NCBI GenBank assembly: GCA_029207755.1
Contig: JARCOQ010000006.1
Span: forward strand, 66,004,093-66,068,092
Direction of reading: 5' to 3'
Length of the DNA: 64,000 nt
From: Chamaea fasciata
Lineage: Eukaryota > Chordata > Aves > Passeriformes > Sylviidae
Within the stretch, counting starts at the first letter, position 1, and each line of letters starts with the position of its first letter. The translations under genes were made by a program, and so were the position numbers. This document shows, piece after piece, positions 32,541-46,400 of the stretch. Below the pieces are notes generated by a model that saw only the letters and a program-made list of their open reading frames with translations, was not told where the DNA came from and made no database searches.

Positions 32541-35500
32541 ATTAGGTCATACTAACCAGTCCTAATTCATTCTTTTGACAGCTCTAAGAGTACAGTTGAT
32601 TGATTCATTCATTCTTTAAAAGAAGAGTTGTTCTGTGATACATTGGGCATATTGCTTGGGTCAGCCTCCTTAAAGGAAAATCAGAGTATTACCTACGGTC
32701 TCAAATGAAGCTTCTGAACCAACTTTAAGTACTCATGTGTTTTTCCCGAAAGATAAAGTCTCTGAGGCCGTGGAAACTTCAGGATTGGGGTGGGCAAGCA
32801 TGGCAGGAATTTGAGAAGATTGGTGCCCTGTAGGCACTGGGGGGCTCTGAAGTCTCCCTGGAGCCTTCTCTTCTCCAGGCTGAACAAGCTCAGCTCTCTC
32901 AGCCCATCTCCAGAGCAGAACTGCTCCAGCCCTTGGATCATGGCTGCAACCCTCCTCTGGACTCACTCCAGAAGGTCCATGTTTTTGGGTTTTTTTGTTT
33001 TTTTGTTTTTTGTTTTTTTTTTTTTAAACGTGGAGACCCCAGATGTGGGTGCAGAATTACTTTTGGGTTCAGGCAAGCGTTTGTTCATCACAGTTACTCC
33101 CACAAGCCAGCCCAGGTGGGAGCAGAGCTCCTTCCACCCCACCCACCCTGTTTCCATCCCTTCTTCAGCACATCCCATGGTGCTTTTTTCTGCTGCTTCC
33201 CAGGAGCTGTTGGCTCTTGCCCTGCCCTGACTGCTGGACCCGTCTGTGGACACGGCACAGCGATCTGTTGCCAGCTCTCTGGATTCTGAAGGAAAACCCA
33301 AGCAAATCTCTGAATCAAAGTAAAGGTGTCTTGCAAACTTAACCTAATCCTTTGTAAAGCTGTATTAAGGCCAAATTAAATTCAAATCTGTGGGTTCATT
33401 TTCCTCTTAGGCTTTATTCCTCGTTTGTTTGAGAGAGCTGGTGAGTCTTTTAGGACTCATTGTACCTTGGTTCCCTTTCAGAATGGAACAAATCTGAGAC
33501 TTTTCCAGCCAGTTTTTCTTTAAATACCACGAGTTTTCATTCCCCTTTCATTTAAAATACTTCCACAATTTAATATGAAATGCTGGGTAGCAAACCCGGT
33601 AGCACTTCCAGACAGAAAGAAGTATGTTGTGTGTAACTCCAAATGTGAATTCTCCTTGCAAAGTGATGGCTTTCCACTGAGGTGAATCAAACAGATGCTC
33701 AGTTGGATGCTGGTGCTGAAGCACTTTTCTCTTGTGGCTTGAGTGTCTGATGGCAACAGCCTGAGATTTTAATAGCAGAAAGAAGGGATTTCCTACTAAC
33801 CTTCCCCGGAGAACTGTCACTTGTACAGTCTTTTCCAGCCTCATGTAGTCTGATCTGCATCTTCTCCAAAACTTGGTCAATTTTTAAATACTTTTTAAAC
33901 TTTTTGTGTACCATTTGCAGAGAACAGGAGGGTGCTGGCTATTTTTTTTCACAAAATACACGCTGCTCTGTGAGTGAGGTGGTCCTCCGTTCTCCCCAGA
34001 GCAACCTTTACCTGTCAGCTCTGCTGCTTCTCAAGGATGGGATGCTGGTGCTGGTGTGGATAAACAGATTTTCTCCCATTTTCAGCACAGGTGATGGAGG
34101 GAGAGGAGCTGTTGGCCAAGAGCCTCATGGTGCCAGCACCTCCTGACATGCAGGAGCTGAAAATCTAGAGGTTTTGCCCTTGTTGCATTCAGTGGATTTC
34201 TAATTTTACTTCAAGCTAATTGCTTCCTCGTCCTGGGAGGTGCCAGGGAGATGCCCAAGGGGACACAAGGACAAAGATTTTAGCAAGATCTATTGCCATA
34301 AGACAAGGGGTGTTGGTTTTAAACTGGAGGAGGGATGATTCAAATGAGCTTCAAGGAAGAAATTTTTTATCAATGAGGGTGATAAAAATGCTGTGGTCTC
34401 TGCCACAGGTTGCCCAGAGACGCTGTGGAAACATTCCAGGTTGGATGGGGCTTGGAACAAGCTGACTAGTTGAAGGTGTCCTTGCTTATTGCAGGGAGGG
34501 TGGAAGTAAATGAGATTTAAAGTGTCTCCCAAGCCAAACCATTGTACGATTTTACGATCATCTCATCCAACTTCACTGCTCCAACATGATTCCCATGAGC
34601 ATGCAGGAGGCTGGGAAAAGGAATGTGGGCTCTCCCAGTTCAAACAAACAGAAAAGTTTATTTTGATGGCTGAGGGGGACGAGCACCAGAGGGTGATGCT
34701 CGTCTGATCCTGCTCTGGTTTTCAGGCCGACTGTACAGCTTTTTCTCCTGCCGCTGTTGCCGCCGGACGTGTCTCATACGGATTGGCCCAGGCTGGGAGC
34801 GTTTGTCCTTCATGGAGCCAGCGAAGAGCCAGGGTGGTCTGTATGGAGCTGCTTGTCTGCTGGGTGACTGAGTGTCCTGGGACAGCCCTGGCACCCCCTG
34901 AGTGGCGGTGCTGGGGCTGCTGGTCTCAATACTTTGGGCCAGCACATCGTCGATCCGGCGGCGTTTTGCTGCCGGGCTCCTCAGTGACTGTGGCTCTGTG
35001 ACGCCCTCTGGATGGCCTCTCTTCAAGCTCTGCTTTTTGCGTGGGAAGCTGCTGCTGCTGCTGCTGCTGACCAGCACCACAGTCTGGGACAGCCCTGGCA
35101 CCACCTGAGTGGCGGTGCTGGGGCTGCTGGTCTCAATACTTTGGGCGATCCGGCGGTGTTTTGCTGCCGGGCTCCTGAGTGTCTGTGGCTCTGTGGCGCC
35201 CTCTGGATGGCCTCTCTTCAAGCTCTGCTTTTTGCAGGGGAAGCTGCTGCTGCTGCTGCTGCTGACCAGCACCACAGCCTGGGACAGCCCTGGCACCCCC
35301 TGAGTGGCGGTGCTGGGGCTGCTGGTCTCAGTACGCAGCAGTGGCACTCGGTTCAGCCGTATGGGTTTCACTGCCCGGCTGCCCGGGCCTTGTGCTCTCT
35401 GTCTCCAGGAACGGCGCCGGGCCTGCTCCGCCCTGGGCTGTTCCGACAGGCCGCCGCTGCTGCTGCTGCTGTTTGGATCTGCACATTGGAGAGAGGAGAG

Positions 35501-36185
35501 GGCAAGTGGTGTGAGCAGCTGCGCAGGGCTCGGGTGATGTCCGTGCAGGATTGTCCCCAAGGCCTTGCCGGGCTGGCTTAAGGGCAGGGGAGGCATATGT
35601 GCCCACAGGCCAGCCTGGCCCCGCTGGCCCAAGAGAGCCAGAGGGAGTCTACCCTGGGTCGTTGTTGGAGCTCCTGATTCCCCTTGCTGCAGCTCTTGAC
35701 CGCTCCCCCACTGCCAGCCGTGGGGAGGGAGATTTTGCTCTCACCTTGCTTCTTCCCAGGAGGACACTTCTCAGCAGTGTTGTGCACCATTTTGGATAGG
35801 GAGCAGTGCCTGGAAGGTCTGTGCTGCAGGCCTTTCTCCTCCTGACAAAGCATCCCAGTCCTTGTTTGGACAGAGAGAGAGGCGTTTGTGGTGCCTCAGA
35901 GGCACCAGAACTCGCCAGTAGCCTTGGGCAAGCTCCTTCTCCTCGATCCTGTCCTCAGCTCTGCAAGTTGTGTTGCCACCTTTGTGCCTTAGGGCTGGGT
36001 GATGATGTCACACTAGTCCCTGTCACCCACTGCCCTAATTCGGGGAGGCTATCCTTGTGGGTGCTGACAGTGACTTTGTCAATGCCAGGCACGGCTGTAA
36101 GGAGAAAAACAGAAATGGGAACAGGTTCATCAACAGGTTGGCGGGCTTAAGGAGACTTAGGTCTTACTACAGGTCATCAGTGGTG
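32541..36185 (+). repeat. Array unit 9 (3645 bp)
   Basis: Nearly the same as unit 8, including the exon C GC donor and the CTCATTGTACC change. It differs in the T tract. Confidence 0.95.
34658..36094 (-). CDS. Array gene copy 9, exons C-D-E (two internal repeats)
   Basis: Exons C 35988-36094, D 35745-35841, E 34658-35478; 288 residues from the exon D start. As copy 8, with the same GC donor on exon C, but SPSTATQ at the first border and SSGGLSEQ in the N-block. Repeat block 34877-35278. Confidence 0.52.
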
Positions 36186-39100
36186 ATTAGGTCATACTAA
36201 CCAGTCCTAATTCATTCTTTTGACAGCTCTAAGAGTACAGTTGATTGATTCATTCATTCTTTAAAAGAAGAGTTGTTCTGTGATACATTGGGCATATTGC
36301 TTGGGTCAGCCTCCTTAAAGGAAAATCAGAGTATTACCTACGGTCTCAAATGAAGCTTCTGAACCAACTTTAAGTACTCATGTGTTTTTCCCGAAAGATA
36401 AAGTCTCTGAGGCCGTGGAAACTTCAGGATTGGGGTGGGCAAGCATGGCAGGAATTTGAGAAGATTGGTGCCCTGTAGGCACTGGGGGGCTCTGAAGTCT
36501 CCCTGGAGCCTTCTCTTCTCCAGGCTGAACAAGCTCAGCTCTCTCAGCCCATCTCCAGAGCAGAACTGCTCCAGCCCTTGGATCATGGCTGCAACCCTCC
36601 TCTGGACTCACTCCAGAAGGTCCATGTTTTTGGGTTTTTTTGTTTTTTTGTTTTTTGTTTTTTTTTTTTTAAACGTGGAGACCCCAGATGTGGGTGCAGA
36701 ATTACTTTTGGGTTCAGGCAAGCGTTTGTTCATCACAGTTACTCCCACAAGCCAGCCCAGGTGGGAGCAGAGCTCCTTCCACCCCACCCACCCTGTTTCC
36801 ATCCCTTCTTCAGCACATCCCATGGTGCTTTTTTCTGCTGCTTCCCAGGAGCTGTTGGCTCTTGCCCTGCCCTGACTGCTGGACCCGTCTGTGGACACTG
36901 CACAGCGATCTGTTGCCAGCTCTCTGGATTCTGAAGGAAAACCCAAGCAAATCTCTGAATCAAAGTAAAGGTGTCTTGCAAACTTAACCTAATCCTTTGT
37001 AAAGCTGTATTAAGGCCAAATTAAATTCAAATCTGTGGGTTCATTTTCCTCTTCGGCTTTATTCCTCGTTTGTTTGAGAGAGCTGGTGAGTCTTTTAGGA
37101 CTCATGGTACCTTGGTTCCCTTTCAGAATGGAACAAATCTGAGACTTTTCCAGCCAGTTTTTCTTTAAATACCACGAGTTTTCATTCCCCTTTCATTTAA
37201 AATACTTCCACAATTTAATATGAAATGCTGGGTAGCAAAACCGGTAGCACTTCCAGACAGAAAGAAGTATGTTGTGTGTAACTCCAAATGTGAATTCTCC
37301 TTGCAAAGTGATGGCTTCCCACTGAGGTGGATCAAACAGATGCTCAGTTGGATGCTGGTGCTGAAGCACTTTTCTCTTGTGGCTTGAGTGTCTGATGGCA
37401 ACAGCCTGAGATTTTAATAGCAGAAAGAAGGGATTTCCTACTAACCTTCCCCGGAGAACTGTCACTTGTACAGTCTTTTCCAGCCTCGTCTAGTCTGACC
37501 TGCATCTTCTCCAAAACTTGGTCAATTTTTAAATACTTTTTAAACTTTTTGTGTACCATTTGCAGAGAACAGGAGGGTGCTGGCTATTTTTTTCACAAAA
37601 TACACGCTGCTCTGTGAGTGAGGTGGTCCTCCGTTCTCCCCAGAGCAACCTTTACCTGTCAGCTCTGCTGCTTCTCAAGGATGGGATGCTGGTGCTGGTG
37701 TGGATAAACAGATTTTCTCCCATTTTCAGCACAGGTGATGGAGGGAGAGGAGCTGTTGGCCAAGAGCCTCATGGTGCCAGCACCTCCTGACATGCAGGAG
37801 CTGAAAAACTAGAGGTTTTGCCCTTGTTGCATTCAGTGGATTTCTAATTTTACTTCAAGCTAATTGCTTCCTCGTCCTGGGAGGTGCCAGGGAGATGCCC
37901 AAGGGGACACAAGGACAAAGATTTTAGCAAGATCTATTGCCATAAGACAAGGGGTGTTGGTTTTAAACTGGAGGAGGGATGATTCAAATGAGCTTCAAGG
38001 AAGAATTTTTTTATCAATGAGGGTGATAAAAATGCTGTGGTCTCTGCCACAGGTTGCCCAGAGACGCTGTGGAAACATTCCAGGTTGGATGGGGCTTGGA
38101 ACAAGCTGACTAGTTGAAGGTGTCCTTGCTTATTGCAGGGAGGGTGGAAGTAAATGAGATTTAAAGTGTCTCCCAAGCCAAACCATTGTACGATTTTACG
38201 ATCATCTCATCCAACTTCACTGCTCCAACATGATTCCCATGAGCATGCAGGAGGCTGGGAAAAGGAATGTGGGCTCTCCCAGTTCAAACAAACAGAAAAG
38301 TTTATTTTGATGGCTGAGGGGGACGAGCACCAGAGGGTGATGCTCGTCTGATCCTGCTCTGGTTTTCAGGCCGACTGTACAGCTTTTTCTCCTGCCGCTG
38401 TTGCCGCCGGACGTGTCTCATACGGATTGGCCCAGGCTGGGAGCGTTTGTCCTTCATGGAGCCAGCGAAGAGCCAGGGTGGTCTGTATGGAGCTGCTTGT
38501 CTGCTGGGTGACTGAGTGTCCTGGGACAGCCCTGGCACCCCCTGAGTGGCGGTGCTGGGGCTGCTGGTCTCAATACTTTGGGCCAGCACATCGTCGATCC
38601 GGCGGCGTTTTGCTGCCGGGCTCCTAAGTGTCTGTGGCTCTGTGACGCCCTCTGGATGGCCTCTCTTTAAGCTCTGCTTTTTGCAGGGGAAGCTGCTGCT
38701 GCTGCTGCTGCTGACCAGCACCACAGCCTGGGACAGCCCTGGCACCCCCTGAGTGCCGGTGCTGGGGCTGCTGGTCTCAGCACGCAGCAGTGGCACTCGG
38801 TTCAGCCGTATGGGTTTCACTGCCTGGCTGCCCGGGCCTTGTGCTCTCTGTCTCCAGGAACGGCGCCTGGCCTGCTCCGCCCTGGGCTGTTCCGACAGGC
38901 CGCCACTGCTGCTGCTGCTGTTTGGATCTGCACATTGGAGAGAGGAGAGGGCAAGTGGTGTGAGCAGCTGCGCAGGGCTCGGGTGATGTCCGTGCAGGAT
39001 TGTCCCCAAGGCCTTGCCGGGCTGGCTTAAGGGCAGGGGAGGCATATGTGCCCACAGGCCAGCCTGGCCCCGCTGGCCCAAGAGAGCCAGAGGGACTCTA

Positions 39101-39634
39101 CCCTGGGTCGTTGTTGGAGCTCCTGCTTCCCCTTGCTGCAGCTCTTGACCGCTCCCCCACTGCCAGCCGTGGGGAGGGAGATTTTGCTCTCACCTTGCTT
39201 CTTCCTAGGAGGACACTTCTCAGCAGTGTTGTGCACCATTGTGGATAGGGAGCAGTGCCTGGAAGGTCTGTGCTGCAGGCCTTTCTCCTCCTGACAAAGC
39301 ATCCCAGTCCTTGTTTGGACAGAGAGAGAGGCGTTTGTGGTGCCTCAGAGGCACCAGAACTCGCCAGTAGCCTTGGGCAAGCTCCTTCTCCTCGATCCTG
39401 TCCTCAGCTCTGCAAGTTGTGTTGCCACCTTTGTACCTTAGGGCTGGGTGATGATGTCACACTAGTCCCTGTCACCCACTGCCCTAATTCGGGGAGGCTA
39501 TCCTTGTGGGTGCTGACAGTGACTTTGTCAATGCCAGGCACGGCTGTAAGGAGAAAAACAGAAATGGGAACAGGTTCATCAACAGGTTGGCGGGCTTAAG
39601 GAGACTTAGGTCTTACTACAGGTCATCAGTGGTG
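36186..39634 (+). repeat. Array unit 10 (3449 bp)
   Basis: Intermediate length because exon E has a single internal repeat. Private changes include CTCTTCGGC and a CCCACTGAGG change in the 5' exon region. Confidence 0.95.
38302..39543 (-). CDS. Array gene copy 10, exons C-D-E (one internal repeat)
   Basis: Exons C 39437-39543, D 39194-39290, E 38302-38927; 223 residues from the exon D start. The only copy with an intact N-block followed by a single 69-residue repeat (38521-38727). The repeat is a hybrid, with the TEPQTLRSP wording of 65-type repeats but the RRRIDDVLAQSIET end of 69-type repeats, as expected from an exchange between two repeats. The exon D end reads PPRKKQ rather than PPGKKQ. 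Confidence 0.55.
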
Positions 39635-42600
39635 ATTAGGTCATACTAACCAGTCCTAATTCATTCTTTTGACAGCTCTAAGAGTACAGTTGATTGATTC
39701 ATTCATTCTTTAAAAGAAGAGTTGTTCTGTGATACATTGGGCATATTGCTTGGGTCAGCCTCCTTAAAGGAAAATCAGAGTATTACCTACGGTCTCAAAT
39801 GAAGCTTCTGAACCAACTTTAAGTACTCATGTGTTTTTCCCGAAAGATAAAGTCTCTGAGGCCGTGGAAACTTCAGGATTGGGGTGGGCAAGCATGGCAG
39901 GAATTTGAGAAGATTGGTGCCCTGTAGGCACTGGGGGGCTCTGAAGTCTCCCTGGAGCCTTCTCTTCTCCAGGCTGAACAAGCTCAGCTCTCTCAGCCCA
40001 TCTCCAGAGCAGAACTGCTCCAGCCCTTGGATCATGGCTGCAACCCTCCTCTGGACTCACTCCAGAAGTTCCATGTGTTTGTTTTTTTGTTTTTTTTGTT
40101 TTGTTTTTTTTTTTTAAACGTGGAGACCCCAGATGTGGGTGCAGAATTACTTTTGGGTTCAGGCAAGCGTTTGTTCATCACAGTTACTCCCACAAGCCAG
40201 CCCAGGTGGGAGCAGAGCTCCTTCCACCCCACCCACCCTGTTTCCATCCCTTCTTCAGCACATCCCATGGTGCTTTTTTCTGCTGCTTCGCAGGAGCTGT
40301 TGGCTCTTGCCCTGCCCTGACTGCTGGACCCGTCTGTGGACACTGCACAGCGATCTGTTGCCAGCTCTCTGGATTCTGAAGGAAAACCCAAGCAAATCTC
40401 TGAATCAAAGTAAAGGTGTCTTGCAAACTTAACCTAATCCTTTGTAAAGCTGTATTAAGGCCAAATTAAATTCAAATCTGTGGGTTCATTTTCCTCTTAG
40501 GCTTTATTCCTCGTTTGTTTGAGAGAGCTGGTGAGTCTTTTAGGACTCATGGTACCTTGGTTCCCTTTCAGAATGGAACAAATCTGAGACTTTTCCAGCC
40601 AGTTTTTCTTTAAATACCACGAGTTTTCATTCCCCTTTCATTTAAAATACTTCCACAATTTAATATGAAATGCTGGGTAGCAAAACCGGTAGCACTTCCA
40701 GACAGAAAGAAGTATGTTGTGTGTAACTCCAAATGTGAATTCTCCTTGCAAAGTGATGGCTTTCCACTGAGGTGGATCAAACAGATGCTCAGTTGGATGC
40801 TGGTGCTGAAGCACTTTTCTCTTGTGGCTTGAGTGTCTGATGGCAACAGCCTGAGATTTTAATAGCAGAAAGAAGGGATTTCCTACTAACCTTCCCCGGA
40901 GAACTGTCACTTGTACAGTCTTTTCCAGCCTCGTCTAGTCTGACCTGCATCTTCTCCAAAACTTGGTCAATTTTTAAATACTTTTTAAACTTTTTGTGTA
41001 CCATTTGCAGAGAACAGGAGGGTGCTGGCTATTTTTTTCACAAAATACACGCTACTCTGTGAGTGAGGTGGTCCTCCGTTCTCCCCAGAGCAACCTTTAC
41101 CTGTCAGCTCTGCTGCTTCTCAAGGATGGGATGCTGGTGCTGGTGTGGATAAACAGATTTTCTCCCATTTTCAGCACAGGTGATGGAGGGAGAGGAGCTG
41201 TTGGCCAAGAGCCTCATGGTGCCAGCACCTCCTGACATGCAGGAGCTGAAAAACTAGAGGTTTTGCCCTTGTTGCATTCAGTGGATTTCTAATTTTACTT
41301 CAAGCTAATTGCTTCCTCGTCCTGGGAGGTGCCAGGGAGATGCCCAAGGGGACACAAGGACAAAGATTTTAGCAAGATCTATTGCCATAAGACAAGGGGT
41401 GTTGGTTTTAAACTGGAGGAGGGATGATTCAAATGAGCTTCAAGGAAGAAATTTTTAATCAATGAGGGTGATAAAAATGCTGTGGTCTCTGCCACAGGTT
41501 GCCCAGAGATGCTGTGGAAACATTCCAGGTTGGATGGGGCTTGGAACAAGCTGACTAGTTGAAGGTGTCCTTGCTTATTGCAGGGAGGGTGGAAGTAAAT
41601 GAGATTTAAAGTGTCTCCCAAGCCAAACCATTGTACGATTTTACGATCATCTCATCCAACTTCACTGCTCCAACATGATTCCCATGAGCATGCAGGAGGC
41701 TGGGAAAAGGAATGTGGGCTCTCCCAGTTCAAACAAACAGAAAAGTTTATTTTGATGGCTGAGGGGGACGAGCACCAGAGGGTGATGCTCGTCTGATCCT
41801 GCTCTGGTTTTCAGGCCGACTGTACAGCTTTTTCTCCTGCCGCTGTTGCCGCCGGACGTGTCTCATACGGATTGGCCCAGGCTGGGAGCATTTGTCCTTC
41901 ATGGAGCCAGCGAAGAGCCAGGGTGGTCTGTATGGAGCTGCTTGTCTGCTGGGTGACTGAGTGTCCTGGGACAGCCCTGGCACCCCCTGAGTGGCGGTGC
42001 TGGGGCTGCTGGTCTCAATACTTTGGGCCAGCACATCGTCGATCCGGCGGCGTTTTGCTGCCGGGCTCCTGAGTGACTGTGGCTCTGTGGCGCCGTCTGG
42101 ATGGCCTCTTTTCAAGCTCTGCTTTTTGCACGGGAAGCTGCTGCTGCTGCTGCTGCTGACCAGCACCACAGCCTGGGACAGCCCTGGCACCCCCTGAGTG
42201 GCGGTGCTGGGGCTGCTGGTCTCAATACTTTGGGCGATCCGGCGGTGTTTTGCTGCCGGGCTCCTGAGTGTCTGTGGCTCTGTGGGGCCCTCTGGATGGC
42301 CTCTGTTCAAGCTCTGCTTTTTGCCGGGGAAGCTGCTGCTGCTGCTGCTTCTGACCAGAACCACACTTTGAGACAGCCCTGGCACCCCCTGAGTGGCGGT
42401 GCTGGGGCTGCTGGCCTCAGTATTTTGGGCCAGCACATCGTCGATCCGGCGGCGTTTTGCTGCCGGGCTCCTGAGTGACTGTGGCTCTGTGACGCCCTCT
42501 GGATGGCCTCTCTTCAAGCTCTGCTTTTTGCAGGGGAAGCTGCTGCTGCTGCTGCTGCTGACCAGCACCACAGCCTGGGACAGCCCTGGCACCCCCTGAG

Positions 42601-43481
42601 TGCCGGTGCTGGGGCTGCTGGTCTCAGCACGCAGCTGTGGCACTCGGTTCAGCCGTATGGGTTTCACTGCCCGGCTGCCCGGGCCTTGTGCTCTCTGTCT
42701 CCAGGAACGGCGCCGGGCCTGCTCCGCCCTGGGCTGTTCCGACAGGCCGCCACTGCTGCTGCTGCTGTTTGGATCTGCACATTGGAGAGAGGAGAGGGCA
42801 AGTGGTGTGAGCAGCTGCGCAGGGCTCGGGTGATGTCCGTGCAGGATTGTCCCCAAGGCCTTGCCGGGCTGGCTTAAGGGCAGGGGAGGCATATGTGCCC
42901 ACAGGCCAGCCTGGCCCCGCTGGCCCAAGAGAGCCAGAGGGACTCTACCCTGGGTCGTTGTTGGAGCTCCTGCTTCCCCTTGCTGCAGCTCTTGACCGCT
43001 CCCCCACTGCCAGCCGTGGGGAGGGAGATTTTGCTCTCACCTTGCTTCTTCCCAGGAGGACACTTCTCAGCAGTGTTGTGCACCATTTTGGATAGGGAGC
43101 AGTGCCTGGAAGGTCTGTGCTGCAGGCCTTTCTCCTCCTGACAAAGCATCCCAGTCCTTGTTTGGACAGAGAGAGAGGCGTTTGTGGTGCCTCAGAGGCA
43201 CCAGAACTCGCCAGTAGCCTTGGGCAAGCTCCTTCTCCTCGATCCTGTCCTCAGCTCTGCAAGTTGTGTTGCCACCTTTGTGCCTTAGGGCTGGGTGATG
43301 ATGTCACACTAGTCCCTGTCACCCACTGCCCTAATTCGGGGAGGCTATCCTTGTGGGTGCTGACGGTGACTTTGTCAATGCCAGGCACGGCTGTAAGGAG
43401 AAAAACAGAAATGGGAACAGGTTCATCAACAGGTTGGCGGGCTTAAGGAGACTTAGGTCTTACTACAGGTCATCAGTGGTG
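39635..43481 (+). repeat. Array unit 11 (3847 bp)
   Basis: First unit with three internal repeats in exon E. It also has CACGCTACTC (shared with units 13-16) and a private TTCGCAGGAG. Confidence 0.95.
41747..43390 (-). CDS. Array gene copy 11, exons C-D-E (three internal repeats)
   Basis: Exons C 43284-43390 (GC donor), D 43041-43137, E 41747-42774; 357 residues from the exon D start. Repeat order after the N-block is 69 (AVVLV, ends DDVLAQNTEA), 65 (SVVLVRSS, KKQSLNRGHPEGPTEPQT) and 69 (AVVLV, HPDGATEPQS), at 41966-42574. Tail private change SMKDKC (Arg to Cys). Confidence 0.52.
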
Positions 43482-46400
43482 ATTAGGTCATACTAACCAG
43501 TCCTAATTCATTCTTTTGACAGCTCTAAGAGTACAGTTGATTGATTCATTCATTCTTTAAAAGAAGAGTTGTTCTGTGATACATTGGGCATATTGCTTGG
43601 GTCAGCCTCCTTAAAGGAAAATCAGAGTATTACCTACGGTCTCAAATGAAGCTTCTGAACCAACTTTAAGTACTCATGTGTTTTTCCCGAAAGATAAAGT
43701 CTCTGAGGCCGTGGAAACTTCAGGATTGGGGTGGGCAAGCATGGCAGGAATTTGAGAAGATTGGTGCCCTGTAGGCACTGGGGGGCTCTGAAGTCTCCCT
43801 GGAGCCTTCTCTTCTCCAGGCTGAACAAGCTCAGCTCTCTCAGCCCATCTCCAGAGCAGAACTGCTCCAGCCCTTGGATCATGGCTGCAACCCTCCTCTG
43901 GACTCACTCCAGAAGTTCCATGTTTTTTTTTGGTTTTTTTTTTTTTTTTTTGTTTTGTTTTTTTTTTTTTTTTTTAAACGTGGAGACCCCAGATGTGGGT
44001 GCAGAATTACTTTTGGGTTCAGGCAAGCGTTTGTTCATCACAGTTACTCCCACAAGCCAGCCCAGGTGGGAGCAGAGCTCCTTCCACCCCACCCACCCTG
44101 TTTCTATCCCTTCTTCAGCACATCCCATGGTGCTTTTTTCTGCTGCTTCCCAGGAGCTGTTGGCTCTTGCCCTGCCCTGACTGCTGGACCCGTCTGTGGA
44201 CACGGCACAGCGATCTGTTGCCAGCTCTCTGGATTCTGAAGGAAAACCCAAGCAAATCTCTGAATCAAAGTAAAGGTGTCTTGCAAACTTAACCTAATCC
44301 TTTGTAAAGCTGTATTAAGGCCAAATTAAATTCAAATCTGTGGGTTCATTTTCCTCTTAGGCTTTATTCCTCGTTTGTTTGAGAGAGCTGGTGAGTCTTT
44401 TAGGACTCATGGTACCTTGGTTCCCTTTCAGAATGGAACAAATCTGAGACTTTTCCAGCCAGTTTTTCTTTAAATACCACGAGTTTTCATTCCCCTTTCA
44501 TTTAAAATACTTCCACAATTTAATATGAAATGCTGGGTAGCAAAACCGGTAGCACTTCCAGACAGAAAGAAGTATGTTGTGTGTAACTCCAAATGTGAAT
44601 TCTCCTTGCAAAGTGATGGCTTTCCACTGAGGTGGATCAAACAGATGCTCAGTTGGATGCTGGTGCTGAAGCACTTTTCTCTTGTGGCTTGAGTGTCTGA
44701 TGGCAACAGCCTGAGATTTTAATAGCAGAAAGAAGGGATTTCCTACTAACCTTCCCCGGAGAACTGTCACTTGTACAGTCTTTTCCAGCCTCGTCTAGTC
44801 TGATCTGCATCTTCTCCAAAACTTGGTCAATTTTTAAACACTTTTTAAACTTTTTGTGTACCATTTGCAGAGAACAGGAGGGTGCTGGCTATTTTTTTTC
44901 ACAAAATACACGCTGCTCTGTGAGTGAGGTGGTCCTCCGTTCTCCCCAGAGCAACCTTTACCTGTCAGCTCTGCTGCTTCTCAAGGATGGGATGCTGGTG
45001 CTGGTGTGGATAAACAGATTTTCTCCCATTTTCAGCACAGGTGATGGAGGGAGAGGAGCTGTTGGCCAAGAGCCTCATGGTGCCAGCACCTCCTGACATG
45101 CAGGAGCTGAAAAACTAGAGGTTTTGCCCTTGTTGCATTCAGTGGATTTCTAATTTTACTTCAAGCTAATTGCTTCCTCGTCCTGGGAGGTGCCAGGGAG
45201 ATGCCCAAGGGGACACAAGGACAAAGATTTTAGCAAGATCTATTGCCATAAGACAAGGGGTGTTGGTTTTAAACTGGAGGAGGGATGATTCAAATGAGCT
45301 TCAAGGAAGAATTTTTTTATCAATGAGGGTGATAAAAATGCTGTGGTCTCTGCCACAGGTTGCCCAGAGACGCTGTGGAAACATTCCAGGTTGGATGGGG
45401 CTTGGAACAAGCTGACTAGTTGAAGGTGTCCTTGCTTATTGCAGGGAGGGTGGAAGTAAATGAGATTTAAAGTGTCTCCCAAGCCAAACCATTGTACGAT
45501 TTTACGATCATCTCATCCAACTTCACTGCTCCAACATGATTCCCATGAGCATGCAGGAGGCTGGGAAAAGGAATGTGGGCTCTCCCAGTTCAAACAAACA
45601 GAAAAGTTTATTTTGATGGCTGAGGGGGACGAGCACCAGAGGGTGATGCTCGTCTGATCCTGCTCTGGTTTTCAGGCCGACTGTACAGCTTTTTCTCCTG
45701 CCGCTGTTGCCGCCGGACGTGTCTCATACGGATTGGCCCAGGCTGGGAGCGTTTGTCCTTCATGGAGCCAGCGAAGAGCCAGGGTGGTCTGTATGGAGCT
45801 GCTTGTCTGCTGGGTGACTGAGTGTCCTGGGACAGCCCTGGCACCCCCTGAGTGGCGGTGCTGGGGCTGCTGGTCTCAATACTTTGGGCCAGCACATCGT
45901 CGATCCGGCGGCGTTTTGCTGCCGGGCTCCTCAGTGACTGTGGCTCTGTGGCGCCGTCTGGATGGCCTCTTTTCAAGCTCTGCTTTTTGCACGGGAAGCT
46001 GCTGCTGCTGCTGCTGCTGACCAGCACCACAGCCTGGGACAGCCCTGGCACCCCCTGAGTGGCGGTGCTGGGGCTGCTGGTCTCAATACTTTGGGCGATC
46101 CGGCGGTGTTTTGCTGCCGGGCTCCTGAGTGTCTGTGGCTCTGTGGGGCCCTCTGGATGGCCTCTGTTCAAGCTCTGCTTTTTGCCGGGGAAGCTGCTGC
46201 TGCTGCTGCTTCTGACCACAACCACACTTTGAGACAGCCCTGGCACCCCCTGAGTGGCGGTGCTGGGGCTGCTGGCCTCAGTATTTTGGGCCAGCACATC
46301 GTCGATCCGGCGGCGTTTTGCTGCCGGGCTCCTGAGTGACTGTGGCTCTGTGACGCCCTCTGGATGGCCTCTCTTCAAGCTCTGCTTTTTGCAGGGGAAG